Positions 34,936 through 48,410 of a stretch of DNA of 64,000 nucleotides are shown in pieces. The stretch spans positions 51,669,816 to 51,733,815 of the forward strand of contig NC_077232.1 of the NCBI RefSeq assembly GCF_027887165.1, read 5' to 3'. A program made the position numbers and the translations under genes. The DNA comes from Monodelphis domestica. Its lineage: Eukaryota > Chordata > Mammalia > Didelphimorphia > Didelphidae. Each line of letters opens with the position of its first letter. The stretch's first letter is position 1. The notes beneath the pieces were generated by a model. It was not told where the DNA came from. It saw nothing but the letters and a program-made list of their open reading frames with translations, and ran no database searches.

Positions 34936-35301
34936 AATTTCAGGGGGGGATCCTAATCCATTCCAGTAGACTGCGGCTACAATGCTTGTAGGGAGAACCC
35001 CAAAACCAGGGCACAACAATGCAATACAGTTGCTGACGTACTTCTAGATAATTTCTTCTATTTGCCTGTTTTGTGCCTTCCTATATTGTGGGTGACCCTG
35101 AAAAAGCCTTGTGCTACAAGCAGGAGGACTTAAGCACAGTAAGTACTTAAGAGTATGGATGAGGATGACTGTCCCATACAGTCAACTAGCTGTAGATGAT
35201 GCTTTGCTACCTTTTGGATCTTTTTTTTTTTTTAGTTTTAATGGGGTTATGTCAGAAGACAATATATACTGACAGTTCAAGGTCACAGGATGCATATACA
35301 C

Positions 35302-36445
<1,144 letters not shown>

Positions 36446-36579
36446 GAAATAATGTACTTGCTTAAAATGAGAACCCCAGACTTTGGGTGATAAGTCCCTC
36501 CATTCAAAACTTTCTTGCCAGGCAAAATCCTGGCACATGGCAAACAAAAGCTAAAATAGTTTTTGGATTAAAAGCTAGA

Positions 36580-36725
36580 AGGCATATTGGGGATTATTTT
36601 AATCCTCTCCCATCAGTTCATTTTCCAGATGAGTAAACTGACATTCACAGAAGTTATTTGGCCCAAGAACATGCAATTGAGGAAGTGCTAAGATTCAAGG
36701 TCATATCACTAGACTCCTGTTTATT
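36580..36725 (-). repeat. MIR-like repeat fragment
   Basis: CATTTTCCAGATGAGTAAAC and TTGGCCCAAGAACATGCAAT. Confidence 0.5.
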
Positions 36726-37014
36726 TGTGATTTCATTTTCCAAGTAGAGAATATTATTACCTATAGAAAGAAACATTTTCAAGGAAAGTTTGACAATACG
36801 TTGTCTTTCCTTGATATTCTTTCCTACTTAAATACAGAAGAAATGGTTAAATTGTGAGAGTGAGAGAAGAGAAAGGAAATGAAGTCCTTTTATTTGAAAA
36901 AATACATGAGACTGTTCAGATATCCATAAAATATGATATATATGTATTATGTCTGTTTGCAGACATAGTCATTTAAAAAAAAAACTTTGCTCATTGAGTA
37001 AATATGTTACATTG

Positions 37015-37180
37015 GAAAGAACATGGCTTTTGGGATTAGAGAACTAAATTCAAATCATAGCTCTTCTACTTGTAACTTATATACTAATGGATGTGTCATT
37101 TAGCCATGCTTTGCCTTAGTTTCCTTCTTTATACATTGAGATTGGAGAGGGTTGGCGTGGATGCAGACAAGGTTGCATCA
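37015..37180 (+). repeat. MIR-type SINE fragment
   Basis: AAAGAACATGGCTTTTGGGA, TTCAAATCATAGCTCTTCTA and CTTAGTTTCCTTCTTTATAC. Confidence 0.6.
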
Positions 37181-37737
37181 GATGACATATAAAGGTTTAT
37201 AAAACGTTTTCCTGAAAACAGCACTGAGAAGCACTCAGTAAGGAAGAGGGTTACTGTCACTTTGGGAGAAACAAAATGATAATTAGAGTCCATGATTTTC
37301 CCATGGTGACATCTAGAAGTAGCCAAGTTTGAATTGATATTCAGTTCTCTTGATTTTCCATTGAATGTTGTTTTTTCCCCTCTTAGGCTGCCATTCCACT
37401 AGCATCTGCATATGAACCATGTGGTGGTTCCTGCCTCTGAGAAGGGGGCAAGACTAATAACACATGAAGTACCAAAATGAGTACATGAGATGCCACTTTA
37501 TGTCCCTGAATATAATATATCTGCCCAAGAAATGAGGATAGCAAAGAAATTTGGAAAGACAAGGACTAGCAAAAACTAAAATCAGCAGAACCAGGACAAT
37601 GAAATATACAAACATTATAACAAATAAGAACAAACAAAAAACTTGATCATGAAAAGACCATCCTAGTTATAGAGAAAATGAAACTTGCCTTCTTTGCCAT
37701 ATAGTAGGACTATGGTTATGTTAAATTACATATTTGA

Positions 37738-37944
37738 GGGACAGCTGGGTGATTCAGAGGATTGAGAGTCAGGCTCAGAGATGGAAGGTCCTGGGTTCAA
37801 ATATGGCCTCAGACACTTCCCAGCTGTGTGACCCTGGGCAAGTCACTTAACCCCCATTGCCTAGCCCTTAACACTCTTCTGCCTTACAACCAATGCACAG
37901 TATTGATTCCAAGATGGAACATAAGGGTTTAAAAATAAAATAAA
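37738..37944 (+). repeat. Marsupial tRNA-SINE
   Basis: GGGACAGCTGGGTGATTCAG, GGTCCTGGGTTCAAATATGG, GACCCTGGGCAAGTCACTTA, then ATAAGGGTTTAAAAATAAAA. Close to the copies at 27019 and 32717 but without an obvious duplication. Confidence 0.93.
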
Positions 37945-38289
37945 GGTCCATGAGTGTTCAGTGAAGAAACTTTTAATATTTGTCCATTATTTGTCTTTTC
38001 TGCTGGTTCTATAACCCATTTGTCAATGACTATTTCTTTTAAAATAATTATTATATACCATTATATAAACATAGGATTGAAAAGTGGATAGAGATATCTC
38101 AAATACAAGAAATAATTATGTTCAAAATCTGACACAGAATGGCTAGGTTATCTTCTTTGTAAGTATCCCAGGCGATGCTCATGTAAAGGGAATTTGTAGC
38201 CTGCATCAGTAGAGGAGTTCCTTACTAGCAGTTGCAAATACCAATAAAATCATAGAGTTATTATTAGTCTATTTTCTTATGATTTCCAA

Positions 38290-38660
38290 GAAAGGCAGTA
38301 TAGTCTATTGAAGAGAGAGCCTGTTTAGAGTCAGGAAGGTTTAGTTTCAAGATAACCTGATTATGATTCTGGAAGAGTCATTTCCCATCTAAGTTTCACT
38401 GGTAACACTAGAGTCAGAAAGATGAGTTCAAATATGGCGGCAGCCACTTAAAAGCTAGGTGATGCTAACCAATTCACTTAACTGCTGTTTCAGTTTTCTG
38501 TAAAAGAGTGATAATAATAGCCACCACATCTTATGGTTGTTATGAGGGTAAAATGAGATTATTTATTATAAATCATTTAACTCAGGTCCAAGCACAGAGT
38601 TTTTTTTATATAAATGTTGGCTATGATGGAGATGATGATGACTGTGATGATGATAATTAC
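38290..38660 (+). repeat. Two MIR-type SINE fragments, probably nested
   Basis: A first head at 38290-38400 and a second at 38400-38640 (GAGTCAGAAAGATGAGTTCA, GTTTCAGTTTTCTGTAAAAG, AGCACAGAGTT), followed by a short GATGATGATG run. Confidence 0.5.
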
Positions 38661-38879
38661 AATTTGCATAGCAAGTGTATTAGATTGCATTGAGATTTAT
38701 TATGGAGAATTTTCTAAGATTAAATCATAGCTCCTATTTGTCTAAATGGAATTTTGGGAAATACTAAGGAACATATGGGGGATGAAGTCCAAAGGCTCAA
38801 AATCTCCATTTAAACATATTCAAACCACAAAAAAAAAAAAAAACAAAACGTTTTTTAATTCCATGGAATCATATATTTG

Positions 38880-39260
38880 AAACAACTTTTCACAATCATA
38901 AAGGCCAAGCCTAAATCTTACCTAGAATATAAATTCCCTCTACAAAAACAATAAGAAGCATATATTCATTCTTTAACTGAATTTGATTAAACATTCATAA
39001 GGATGTCATCCCTTACATAAGCAAATTATACATTTTGATCAATACCTAGTTCTGACCTCAAGAATAAATTAGAAAACTTTTTTTTACTTTTCCTTAAGGG
39101 AATATGTATCTATGGATTAATTTCAATGGTCATAATTATTCCATTCATAATCTTCTGCACACCCTGCCACTTGTCAGATTCTGTCCATTAATGAGGTCAT
39201 CAGAACTCAACAAAATGGTGTAGAGGTGTTTAGATTATGGAGTTTTCTATCAACCTAAAC
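38880..39260 (-). mobile_element. CR1/L3-type LINE 3' end, very decayed
   Basis: GAATCTTCTGCACACC-like and TTGTCAGATTCTGTCCATTA / CATCAGAACTCAACAAAATG resemble CR1 tail text in antisense. Low identity. Confidence 0.35.
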
Positions 39261-40899
39261 TATTCTCTCTAAATATGCTTGTACTCATGCACAGATGAGT
39301 CCCAAGACTGGGGGAGGTGGCACTTTCTCTTCATTTCTTATATTTGCCCAGTTAAGTCAAGAAAGATAAAAAAGAAAGAAAGTCAAGTTGGCCTTCTTTA
39401 TAAGTAACCTGTCATTATCTTTTATTCTCAGGATAAAAGACCATTTTCCACATTCAGTATTGAAACAGGCCACTTATAATATTTGAGAATTCCTCAGGAG
39501 GGAATTCCCTGCATTAGGAAGTTTATGATTATAAGTAGATAAGCACTAGGAAGTTGCCTAAGACGTAAGGTTAGATGAGTTGGCTGTAATAACGTATCTA
39601 ATAAGGTTCTGCTGGGATTTCTTCCTTGATCTTCGTTAGGATTTAAGCAATACATAAATTATTCCACACTTTCTTTATATCATTTTCTATATGATTCTCT
39701 ATATATATAGACCATTCTCTCTACAATAGGATAAATCTAGTCATCACAGAATCAACTATCTCAAAGTTGGAAGTCTCCAAGGAGGGAGAGTCTAACTGGT
39801 AAGAAGGAGAAGAAACATTTTTATAACATTAGATTGGAGGTCTCTTGAGTCTCTGAAAAGTTCAAGACAACATATATACCCTCTGGAAAGTTCTGATTAT
39901 GATTTTTTGGTTTCTTTCCCCACATATTAAGCCAAATTATGACTTTAATGAAATTGTATTCATTTCTACTAGTTATGAATTCTGGGAAATAGTAGAATAA
40001 ATCAATTTTCTACTTTTCATGCTCGCCTTTCAAAGACTTGAGTCTCCTCTTCTTTAGATGTCTGTAAACATCTTGACCTCATCTATGTCTTCTTTAAACC
40101 TAAAAAAATGTTCAGGACCTTCAATTAATAAAACATAGGGTTAAGGTTATATTTGGTATATTTGGTATACCAAATGGTATACTTGGTATATTTGGAGTGA
40201 GGCGGCTTGATTTTTCATCCTAAATTTATCTTTCTTTATTTCTATCCTTGGGCTGTGGTATATATGATATCTAAGACAGGTTTGGCTTTATGAACCAAGA
40301 TCTGCCACTTTGTGTACCAGGCAAGTATGTAAGATTGGAGATTATATAATAGTAATTGATTGGCATTAATGCAGGGAATTTCCTCCCTGAGAATTCTGTA
40401 TAGTAACGAAATCACTGAAATATATATATACATGTTCAAATGCAATCCATGTATATGCATACATACTTATATGCAAATACATGGTTATGTATATGTGCAT
40501 GCATATATGTAAATATTTGTACTATAACTATATATCTATATTTACTTATGGATGGTTATAAATTTCTCAGAAGGAATACCTAAATGGAACAATGCTTAGT
40601 TTCTCCCTTCATCAGCAATCTTAACCCAAAATATTCCTCATTCAAGAAAATGGAAATTATCCACATTTAGATCTAATTTTATTTCTTTCACATGAATAAG
40701 GAAGAAATGAGGTAATTGTCTTTTTGGAAGAATATATAGGGATTTAACATGCCTATTTGTAATGGAAAGTTGATTATTTAAAACAGCTTCCTTTCTGCTG
40801 CTCTGAGAGATATATGAAAGCTAAAATAGTGAATTAGAGTAAAGAATACAGTACAATCAAAGACTGGGCACAGGTCTAAAGACTACTTCCATCATCTCG
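39261..40899. other. Unassigned intergenic DNA
   Basis: No gene recognised. It contains the 14-bp palindrome TTTGGTATACCAAA (40161-40174) in a short TTTGGTATA repeat, and AT-rich text at 40430-40560. Confidence 0.45.
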
Positions 40900-41330
40900 A
40901 TTAGTTAAATATGCATCCTGATTAGCAAAGTACCGGTATCTGAAAATTTGGCTGATGAAAAATGGGGAATGATCAGGAGAGCATACAAACATGCGGCAGC
41001 TACCGCATGCAGCTCACTCTTTAAATTATACAGAGCGAGAGAAGTACACAGCTGGGCCCGTAAATTATGAGACTGGCTGAGCCAAGAATGCATCTTCATT
41101 AAAATGATTACAGACACATACATACACAGCATAGCCAAAGAAAGTCAGTGCATACTATCACAACTCTTTGAAAATGTCATTCAATCTGTCAGAAAAGCAA
41201 CAATGTCGTTACCAAAGCATGCAGGGCAAATAGCAACCCTGTGCAGGCCAAATTAGACTAATTACTTACTGTGGGATATGGAGATGCCATAAACCCCTAG
41301 TAATGTGATTTAGCAGGATTGTCGAGTAAG
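40900..41330. other. Repeat-free, CpG-containing block, candidate conserved noncoding element
   Basis: No recognised repeat and balanced composition, with several CpGs in an AT-rich region. It contains an inverted repeat CATGCGG-CAGCTA-CCGCATG (40990-41009), AATTAGACTAATTACTT and GCCATAAA cores. No coding frame with a domain. I infer possible regulatory function only from texture. Confidence 0.35.
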
Positions 41331-41601
41331 GAAAAGTGAGCATTTAGTAGGTGAGCAGGGCAGGTTTTTTACTTCCCTGATCTCTTCCTATCTTATACTG
41401 CCCTTCACGCCACACTTCTAAAATCTGGCAGAGAAATTCCGGCTACCTTAATTGTTTCCTCATTATACTGATTTTGGTTTCAACACACTAGCTCTGCTCC
41501 TGACAATGTCAAGTGATTTGCTGATTTCTTGTTCTTTTTCTTAGAAGTCTTTTTGTCTGCTTTCCTTTCAGGATTTTTCTGCTTAGGATTCAACAGAGCC
41601 A

Positions 41602-41691
41602 AAAAATAAATAAATACATAAATAAATAAATAAATAAACAAATAAATAAATAAATAAGTGAATGAATAAATAAATAAAACAATAAAATAAG
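41602..41691. repeat. (AAAT)n simple repeat
   Basis: About 20 AAATA/AATA units with small interruptions. It may be an expanded retroposon tail, though no body is recognised. Confidence 0.92.
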
Positions 41692-42689
41692 ACTCATGCC
41701 TGTTTCCCAGCCTCCTAGAGTGGTCTTCCTTTCTCAGAGTACCTTTGCTCCCTTATCTCCCACATCTTCATTCCTTAAGATGCTATTCATCAAACCTGTC
41801 CATCAAATCTACTTTAAGCCTTCTGGTGCATCTTAAAAGTGTTTGATTTCTTTAAAAGATATGCCTTTGGTCCAGATCTGAACATGATATCTGATCAGTT
41901 TACAGAGCCAAACCAGATATGTAGAAGGACACAAATGAAGGAGGAACTATTTCAGAATTAACAGCCCATTAAACAGAAGCTGTTGCTTCTCTAAAAACAA
42001 TATTGACTTTCTTTCCACTCTGAATTCTTGTGGCTCTGGATGCACTCAAAAAGAATAAAGCTAATGGAAGGCTGGTGCTGTCAATCACTGCCAAGCATGG
42101 CTAGAGATTGGCTTTCCTTTTTCCATACCAGTTGATCTTATTCTCCTTCTGGTATTAATCATGCTGCACCTCCCTACCTAAGAGAAATTGAATTTACCTG
42201 TGGGGATCCACCACGAACATTCCTAAAACACAGAATCATTAAACTTTGTGATCATCTGAGACCATATGTTGAATATGTGTGGGTGGTTGAAGGGGGTTTC
42301 AAGACTACACACTCTTTGACAGAATCCTTAAAAAATGCCATGTCTCATTGCCATATTGTTCAGAAATGTGTCCATGTTTGGAGCCGATGCTTCACCCTCC
42401 CCTGCAAATGTTCCCTGAATGAATTTGTAACTTTTTGCAAAAAGGATGCTTATCAGAATGTGAAAGGCAGTTAATCAATCAGAGTTGTTTTTCTTTGCAG
42501 AAAAGCCTGAGTTTGAAGAAAGGAAATAAGGAAGAGAGCTAGAGAATAAGATTCTGAGGCAAAGCAATGGCTTTAGTTAGTAGATAAGATGGGAGGAACA
42601 AGGGCAAAATATCTGGGTTTTCTCCCTGACTTTTTCATTATCTTCTATTTGATTTTGGGCAAGCTAATTCTATAAAATCTTATTCATAA
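41692..42689. other. Unassigned, largely repeat-free DNA
   Basis: About 1 kb of normal complexity without a recognised repeat. Open frames are short (65 codons at 42277) and lack domains. Confidence 0.4.
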
Positions 42690-44170
42690 GGGATTGCTTA
42701 TGGCCAACTAGGCTGACTTTTGCCTAAATAAGAATCCCCTCTACAATCCTCCTAAAGATGTTCATCTAAATTTTACTTAAAGGGGGTTCATAAGGAAGAC
42801 TCATTACTTCTGAGGCTGCCCATCATACTTTGGGATATCTTTAATTGTAATAATTCCTTTTATTCCCCTATACAACTTGTTCCCACAACTTCCAGTTCTT
42901 CCCCTACTCTTCCATGGACCAACCTTTTTATACTTAAAGAAAGTTATGATATCCATTGTAAACCTTAAAATTTCACAGACTTATGAATGTTAAAAATTTT
43001 ACTCTACATCGAGGAATCCTCCAATTCCCTGCTTGAAATAATTCCCTACCAGATAGTGAGAACTCTACTTGAATGTGAAAACTCCTTGCTATGGGAGGAC
43101 CTTGATTCCACCCGTACTTAAGACTGCTTTAGGGCAGAAAGCTCCTTGCTAAACAATGAAAGTACTTGAAAACCATACTTATAAAGGAAAGGAGTTCTTT
43201 GAGCCATGCCTGTTTTTGGAATTGATACAATGGGATGCTAGGTGCCTATAAAGATGGGGCAACTTGTAAACTACTTAGACCTAAAAGGTGAAAACTTACT
43301 CAGAGGTTTTCTCTTAATGAAATTAGTCGACACAGTAGCATTTTTTTTCTGACTTACTAAAGAGATTAATCTACTCAGCTGTGAATTCAAAATGGGCTGT
43401 CTTTTGGAAAACATCTACAGCGATTGGTAGATGGAAGAACTTAGGGGAGGTGACATAGGAGATTTTGCCCTTAAAAATAAGAGCTCAGAGAAGAGCTGGA
43501 GAGTCATTCTGAAACATTCAGATTGAAGAAGGACTGATTCTGAAACATTCAGATGGAGGAGGGAGCTGGTGAAAGCAGCTGAGATGATGATGGCCTGGTG
43601 TCACTAGAATCCTTGCTTAGGCAGACCTTGTGGTGAGTGATAAAAGATTGACTGACTAATCTCTCTTAAGACTCAGGTCTAGGCCATGTTGGCTTAAGGC
43701 CCTTCATACTTATTTCCTTTTTCTCTCTCTCTTTTCTTTAATTCCACATTTGTATTAATTAAAATCTCTATAAAACCCAGTTGACTTGGGTATTTGAATA
43801 ATTAGGAATATTTCCCTGGCGACCACCTTATATTTGATTTAAAAACCAAGACACTGTAGTGAAACGTATTTTCTGCGGCCAAATTTACTCACCCTCTCTT
43901 ATATCTATCACAATTTATATCTTCCACTATTTTAATCACTACAGTTTAAGACCTCACTATATTAAATCTCACACCATTCCATCCCTAAATTTTGTCCAAG
44001 ATAAACATTCCCTTTTCCTTCAACCAGGCTGACTATGGCTTGAGTCATGGTATTGAACCATAGAAGTTTCTCTTGTCTGGATGCTTTCTGGAATATTAGT
44101 GTCCTTTTAAAAATATGACATTCAGAATTACACAAAGTATCCAATTTCATTCTTCCTGATGGTCACTTTT
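42690..44170 (-). mobile_element. CR1/L3-type LINE 3' end split by an LTR
   Basis: 42720-42950 (CCACAACTTCCAGTTCTTCC, CTCTTCCATGGACC) and 43990-44165 (CAGGCTGACTATGGCTTGAG, AGTGTCCTTTTAAAAATATG, ACATTCAGAATTACACAAAG) are consecutive parts of a CR1-like 3' UTR in antisense. The LTR below sits between them. Confidence 0.5.
43060..43943 (+). mobile_element. Solo-type LTR of an endogenous retrovirus
   Basis: Related to the LTRs at 3300-4250 and 5163-5911: GATTGGTAGATGGAAGAACT, GGTGACATAGGAGA, TTAATTAAAATCTCTATAA, CCCTGGCGACCACCTTAT, ending TTTTAATCACTACA. An internal near-repeat GAAACATTCAGAT occurs at about 43512 and 43542. The left end is approximate. Fossil. Confidence 0.7.
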
Positions 44171-44173
44171 CAT

Positions 44174-44417
44174 TGTATAAGTGGAATTTTTCAACCTTTG
44201 GAATTCGTCTCCCAGAAGTCCTTCAGTATTTCCCAGAATTCCTTTCCTTTCTCCACCACATAGCATGGTCACTTTTGTATTTAAGTTTGCTGTAACTCCT
44301 CCCTCGATACTCTTCTTTTGGCAGAAAGCTGAGTGGTTTATGTAGTTCTTTTACTTTAGTTGTTATTAATAAAACTTTTAAAATATAAGTTATTGAGTGT
44401 TAATTTTAATCTTTACA
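44174..44417 (+). mobile_element. Short solo LTR
   Basis: Starts TGTATAAGTGGAA and ends TTTTAATCTTTACA. It has an AATAAAAC (44369) and shares its 3' end with the LTR at 29332-29678. Flanks TCAT and TCCT match at 3 of 4 bases. Fossil. Confidence 0.6.
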
Positions 44418-45339
44418 TCCTTTTGTAGGAACTAAATGATCTCTCAGTTCCCTTTTAGGTGTACTAGTCTATGAAACAGTCCTATTAATAGCCTGCATGT
44501 CAATTATCTGGACCTGGAGCCAAGAGACTTGAACCATCTTTAGCACAGAGCTGACTAGTGGGTCAGCAGTGTTACTCTCTGGGTCTTAATCACTTACTTA
44601 TCAGTAGGGATAACAATAGTTATGCTGTCTTCCCTATCAAGAGGAAAACACTTTATATCCCATGTATATCTATATGGAAATGTCAGGTCTTATTAGGACC
44701 CTGGGATTAATCTTTAGAGAGGGGAGGGCCCAAAAGGACGATACAGCTCAACTGTTTCATTTTCTTTCAACTAGCAAAAGCAATACTTCTGTGATTACTA
44801 AAAAGAAGGGATGTCAGAGAGGAGGAAAGGACACATGTATGATCACAAAAGCAGCTTATGCCCAACAAGAAAATTTGGACCTAGCTCCTGTGTCTCTAAG
44901 CCCCAATTTATGGCATGGGTGAGAAAAAGAAATAATAGGATTCAAGATTCCTTCAATTCACAACGACATTTCTGCCTGATAAACACCAGGTGAGTGACTG
45001 TGCATCCTACCCGACTCCATTATTTTTTTATTCCATGAACTGGTAATTATAGGTCAGAAAGAAAATCGTCCCATTGTATAAGTTTAATGATGCAAAGTAA
45101 TGATGGACCTGGGGCCATCTTGATAGGATACATGTGTCCCAAACTCATTAATATCTGGCAAAGAGCAGAGGAGGAATACTGGAAATCACAATAAAGGAGG
45201 ATTTTGACTATGTCTCCCAACAGTCGCTGCTGACTTCAAAAGGCTGCTGATCCTTCTCTCCTCCACTCCAGGTCTTCTATTCACAATTTCTTGCGGTCCC
45301 TAAATGCTCTTCTGGTGCTGAATAAACCTGTCTGGGTGT
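44418..45339. other. Unassigned intergenic DNA
   Basis: No gene recognised. Overlapping open frames of 86 and 60 codons near 44662-44993 have no domain. Confidence 0.45.
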
Positions 45340-46100
45340 AGGCAGTGTAAGCAAGCGTAACCATATGAATCCACCAGAAAGGTCCCCGGGCTCATCAAAA
45401 GCCATTGTTCAGAAGCCAGCTCTTCATTTTCTCAGCACATTAACAAAAATTAAATATTCACTAAGTCTCTAAGACTGCCAGTTAGAAACATAACAGAATC
45501 CATTTACTTTAAGCATTCAGTCGTAATCCCTGGGTGAAAGTTACAATGAAATGCACAATTTCTTTAATTCCTGCTCTGCCATTAAACAATATAGTGAACA
45601 TTTACATGGTGGGGGAGGGAGTGCAAGGTGCCTGGGCAGGTACCTCCTCGCCTTCCTTCTAAGCACTGTCATTAGAGCAAAGCCGCTGAGAATAACTGGA
45701 TATTTGAAAGCAATTTTCAAACACCCCAATCAGAACATTTAGCATGGCCCCAAGTACTCGATGATCCATTTCAACTTTTAGAAATCCATTAGAAAGGAAC
45801 CCAAGGATGCACTTTAAAAAATAGTTGCCCTAATAGCATTGTGATGGGTTATTGGAGGAGAGAAGGATTTGACAGCATGCTGAACCCAAGCAAGTATCTT
45901 GGAATGAATGTAAAAGCTCTGACAGAGGAGAACAACTTTGTTATTTTTGCTAATCACAGAAATATTACATTTGCAGATTGGAAGGGATACTTCCAATGAC
46001 AGCATCCACTTTGTGGCTGAAGCAGAAAACCATTCAAAGATATCCCAGACAGATGTCCATCCGGTATCTGTTTCAAGAGTTCTAGTGGGAAGGGATTCCC
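45340..46100. other. Repeat-free block, candidate conserved noncoding element
   Basis: About 760 bp without recognised repeat and with balanced composition. Motifs include ACAATTTCTTTAATTCCTG, GCCATTAAACAATA, TTTGCTAATCACAG and TTACATTTGCAGATTGG. A 95-codon frame starting at 45938 runs into the following SINE and is not credible as a gene. Confidence 0.35.
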
Positions 46101-46138
46101 TTCTGACAGAAGCAGTCCATTTCTATTGGCAGAATCAA

Positions 46139-46375
46139 GTAGGTGGCCCAGTGAATAAAGAGCTGGGCCTGGGGTCAGAAAGAACTAAGTTCAAATCTAG
46201 ATTAAAATACTTATTAGCACTGTGACCCTGGAAAAGTCACTTAACCTTTTTTGCCTCTGTTTCCTCAATGGTAAAGTATTTATAATAACAGCATCTACTT
46301 CCCACAGTTTCTATTTGGATCAAATGAGGTATTACTTGTAAGGCCCAGTGCCTGGCACATAGATGTTATAAAATA
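46139..46375 (+). repeat. CORE/MIR-type SINE
   Basis: GTGGCCCAGTGAATAAAGAG, TAAGTTCAAATCTAG, GACCCTGGAAAAGTCACTTA, then CCCAGTGCCTGGCACATAG. Confidence 0.82.
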
Positions 46376-46409
46376 CATCCTTTCTTTTCTTTTCCCTCTG
46401 TGCTTGATT

Positions 46410-46520
46410 TGTTTGAGTCAGCTCTGGAATCAGAAAGGTCTACTTTCAGGTCTTATATCAGACATTTAATAGATGGGTGACCATGAAAAAGTCACTTAGT
46501 CTCTCACTCTTCTAGGAAAA
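46410..46520 (+). repeat. MIR-type SINE fragment
   Basis: GAGTCAGCTCTGGAATCAGA, AAGGTCTACTTTCAGGTC and GACCATGAAAAAGTCACTTA. Confidence 0.55.
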
Positions 46521-47239
46521 TTTCAAGGTTTGTAATCTTCCAGGGAAGATGCTAATCTACATTGGTGGATGCAATTCCTGCACTAGAAGTGTCCATAGCT
46601 ATGGACTTAAGCTACCTCATACACACAAAAAAATAGAATGGCAGGGGATGGAGAAGATAAGGGTGAGAAGATGGTGCATGTGGATAATTATTATTTATTT
46701 TCTTTTTATTTGAAACTCTGGGCAAAAGCAGAAAAACAATTTAATCACTCTTCTACCTACAATATTACTCTTCAGATATGTGAAAATATAGTCATCATAT
46801 TGCTCTTAACTCTCCCTTCTCTCTTTCCTTCCTTCTTCATTTCTCTTTATCCACCACTTCTTGATACAGCCTTGGTATGGAGTGAGAAATTAGTGTGTTA
46901 TTCTCAAGTTATTAATAATTAATATCTCTAAGCATGGTAGGTGACAGATTAGGGGCACTGAGGAAAAGCATCAAGATGCTTATAAGTTTAAGATTCTTGG
47001 CAAGACCAGTCTTATAGCTATGGCTGTTTTCTAGGCTGAAATTCAGATAAGAAAGGATTCCTCTCCCAATGTGGTCATCATCAAACCTTGAGTCCTTCCT
47101 CTTTCTAAAGAGCAAAGAAGTCTTTGTAATATCATGATGGAAAATACCAGACCTTCCTTTCTCTAAGTTGTGCAGAATAGATTAGCTGCCACTCTTTCTC
47201 AATTTGCTTATGTTTGTAAAGGAACTCTGGTAACTTTCT

Positions 47240-48180
47240 TGTGTGAAGTTATTTCATAAACGTATCCTGTGGGAAAGTACCCCCCCCCAAATAATAGTGT
47301 AATGCTTAGAATTCTACTCTATATAAAAGAGTTCATGGACTTCCCATCTGTCCCTTGCTTTTTATCTCTCTATCTCTATTTCTCTCTCTACTTTCTCAAT
47401 GACAGAACCTCAGTTCTCAACGCATAATGCCCCCATCCAAGAAGTTAGTAAAGCTGGTCTCCCACCACCATTGTTTTGAGTTGGGTCTTTGGAGTTTTTC
47501 TTGGAACTTGAATTAGGGAGGTGTACCAGACTGACCTTGTCTTAGACTTGAAATACCAATGATCAAATCTTTCTCCCATTGTATCAGAGGCTTGACCAGG
47601 TGGTCAAGTCCAATGGCTGGAATGATCCTCTTGTCAGCCCCTTCCAATCCAACCCTGAACTCCTCCTCTCTTTGTATAATATTCCTGTCCTTTATTTCTG
47701 GATTGAAACATTTCTTTCTAACTCTTGACCATTTCTTTAAAATGTTCATTTAAAGGAACGCTTGAATGTGTAAAATAAGTCTATTGTATTTTCCTAAAAG
47801 TTAAGAGTGTCTCTATAAATCTTGGAACATCATATCAGAACATTGTATTGGGGCATTCTGTCTTTGGTCAATGAGCCACACATCTCCCACTCTTGCTGAA
47901 ATCTAGGAAACATTGGCTTATGTCCATGATGTGAGACTTTGCTCCACATTTCTCTCTCAATAAATATATTACATTTTAAATATAGTTTTCCTTGGTCTTT
48001 TTGAATACTGGTTAAAGTGGGGGTACCTTGATATTTCAAGGTTCCCTTAAACTTCCACTTCATACAGCCTTCATGGAACTTGATCTGGAAATCCCTCAAA
48101 ATTCTGTTCCTTCTTTCTTCTATAAGGCTCCAATTTAGTAGTCTGCCTATGGATGCAGCTAATGGTATGAGAATAGAGAG
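47240..48180. other. Possible LTR and adjoining unidentified repeat
   Basis: 47260-47490 has promoter-like CTATATAAAAGAG (47320) and a pyrimidine-rich segment, then AAGTTAGTAAAGCTGG, which looks LTR-like. 47530-48180 contains CTCTCAATAAATATATTAC near 47955. I cannot assign either piece; the minus-strand 131-codon frame has no known domain. Confidence 0.3.
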
Positions 48181-48189
48181 GATGAGTCT

Positions 48190-48410
48190 GGAATCACAAA
48201 GAAGGGCTTTCAAATTCAGCCTCAAGCAAGTTCTAGCACTGTAACACTGGGGTAGTCACTTGACCCCTGTCTGTTTAGGTTTCTCCAAATGTTAATTGGG
48301 AATGATAATAGGACCTATCTCCTAAGGTTGTTATCAAATCAAATGAGATAATATGAAGAAAGTCCTTACTACAGTAACTAACACAAAAGAGATATTCAAT
48401 AAGTCTGTCC
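48190..48410 (+). repeat. MIR-type SINE
   Basis: TTTCAAATTCAGCCTCAAGC, AACACTGGGGTAGTCACTTG, TCTCCTAAGGTTGTTATCAA. Confidence 0.65.

Noticed and set aside
47830-48225. 131-codon minus-strand open frame
   Set aside because: No known domain and overlaps a MIR-type SINE; could be part of an unidentified repeat but cannot be supported as a gene.
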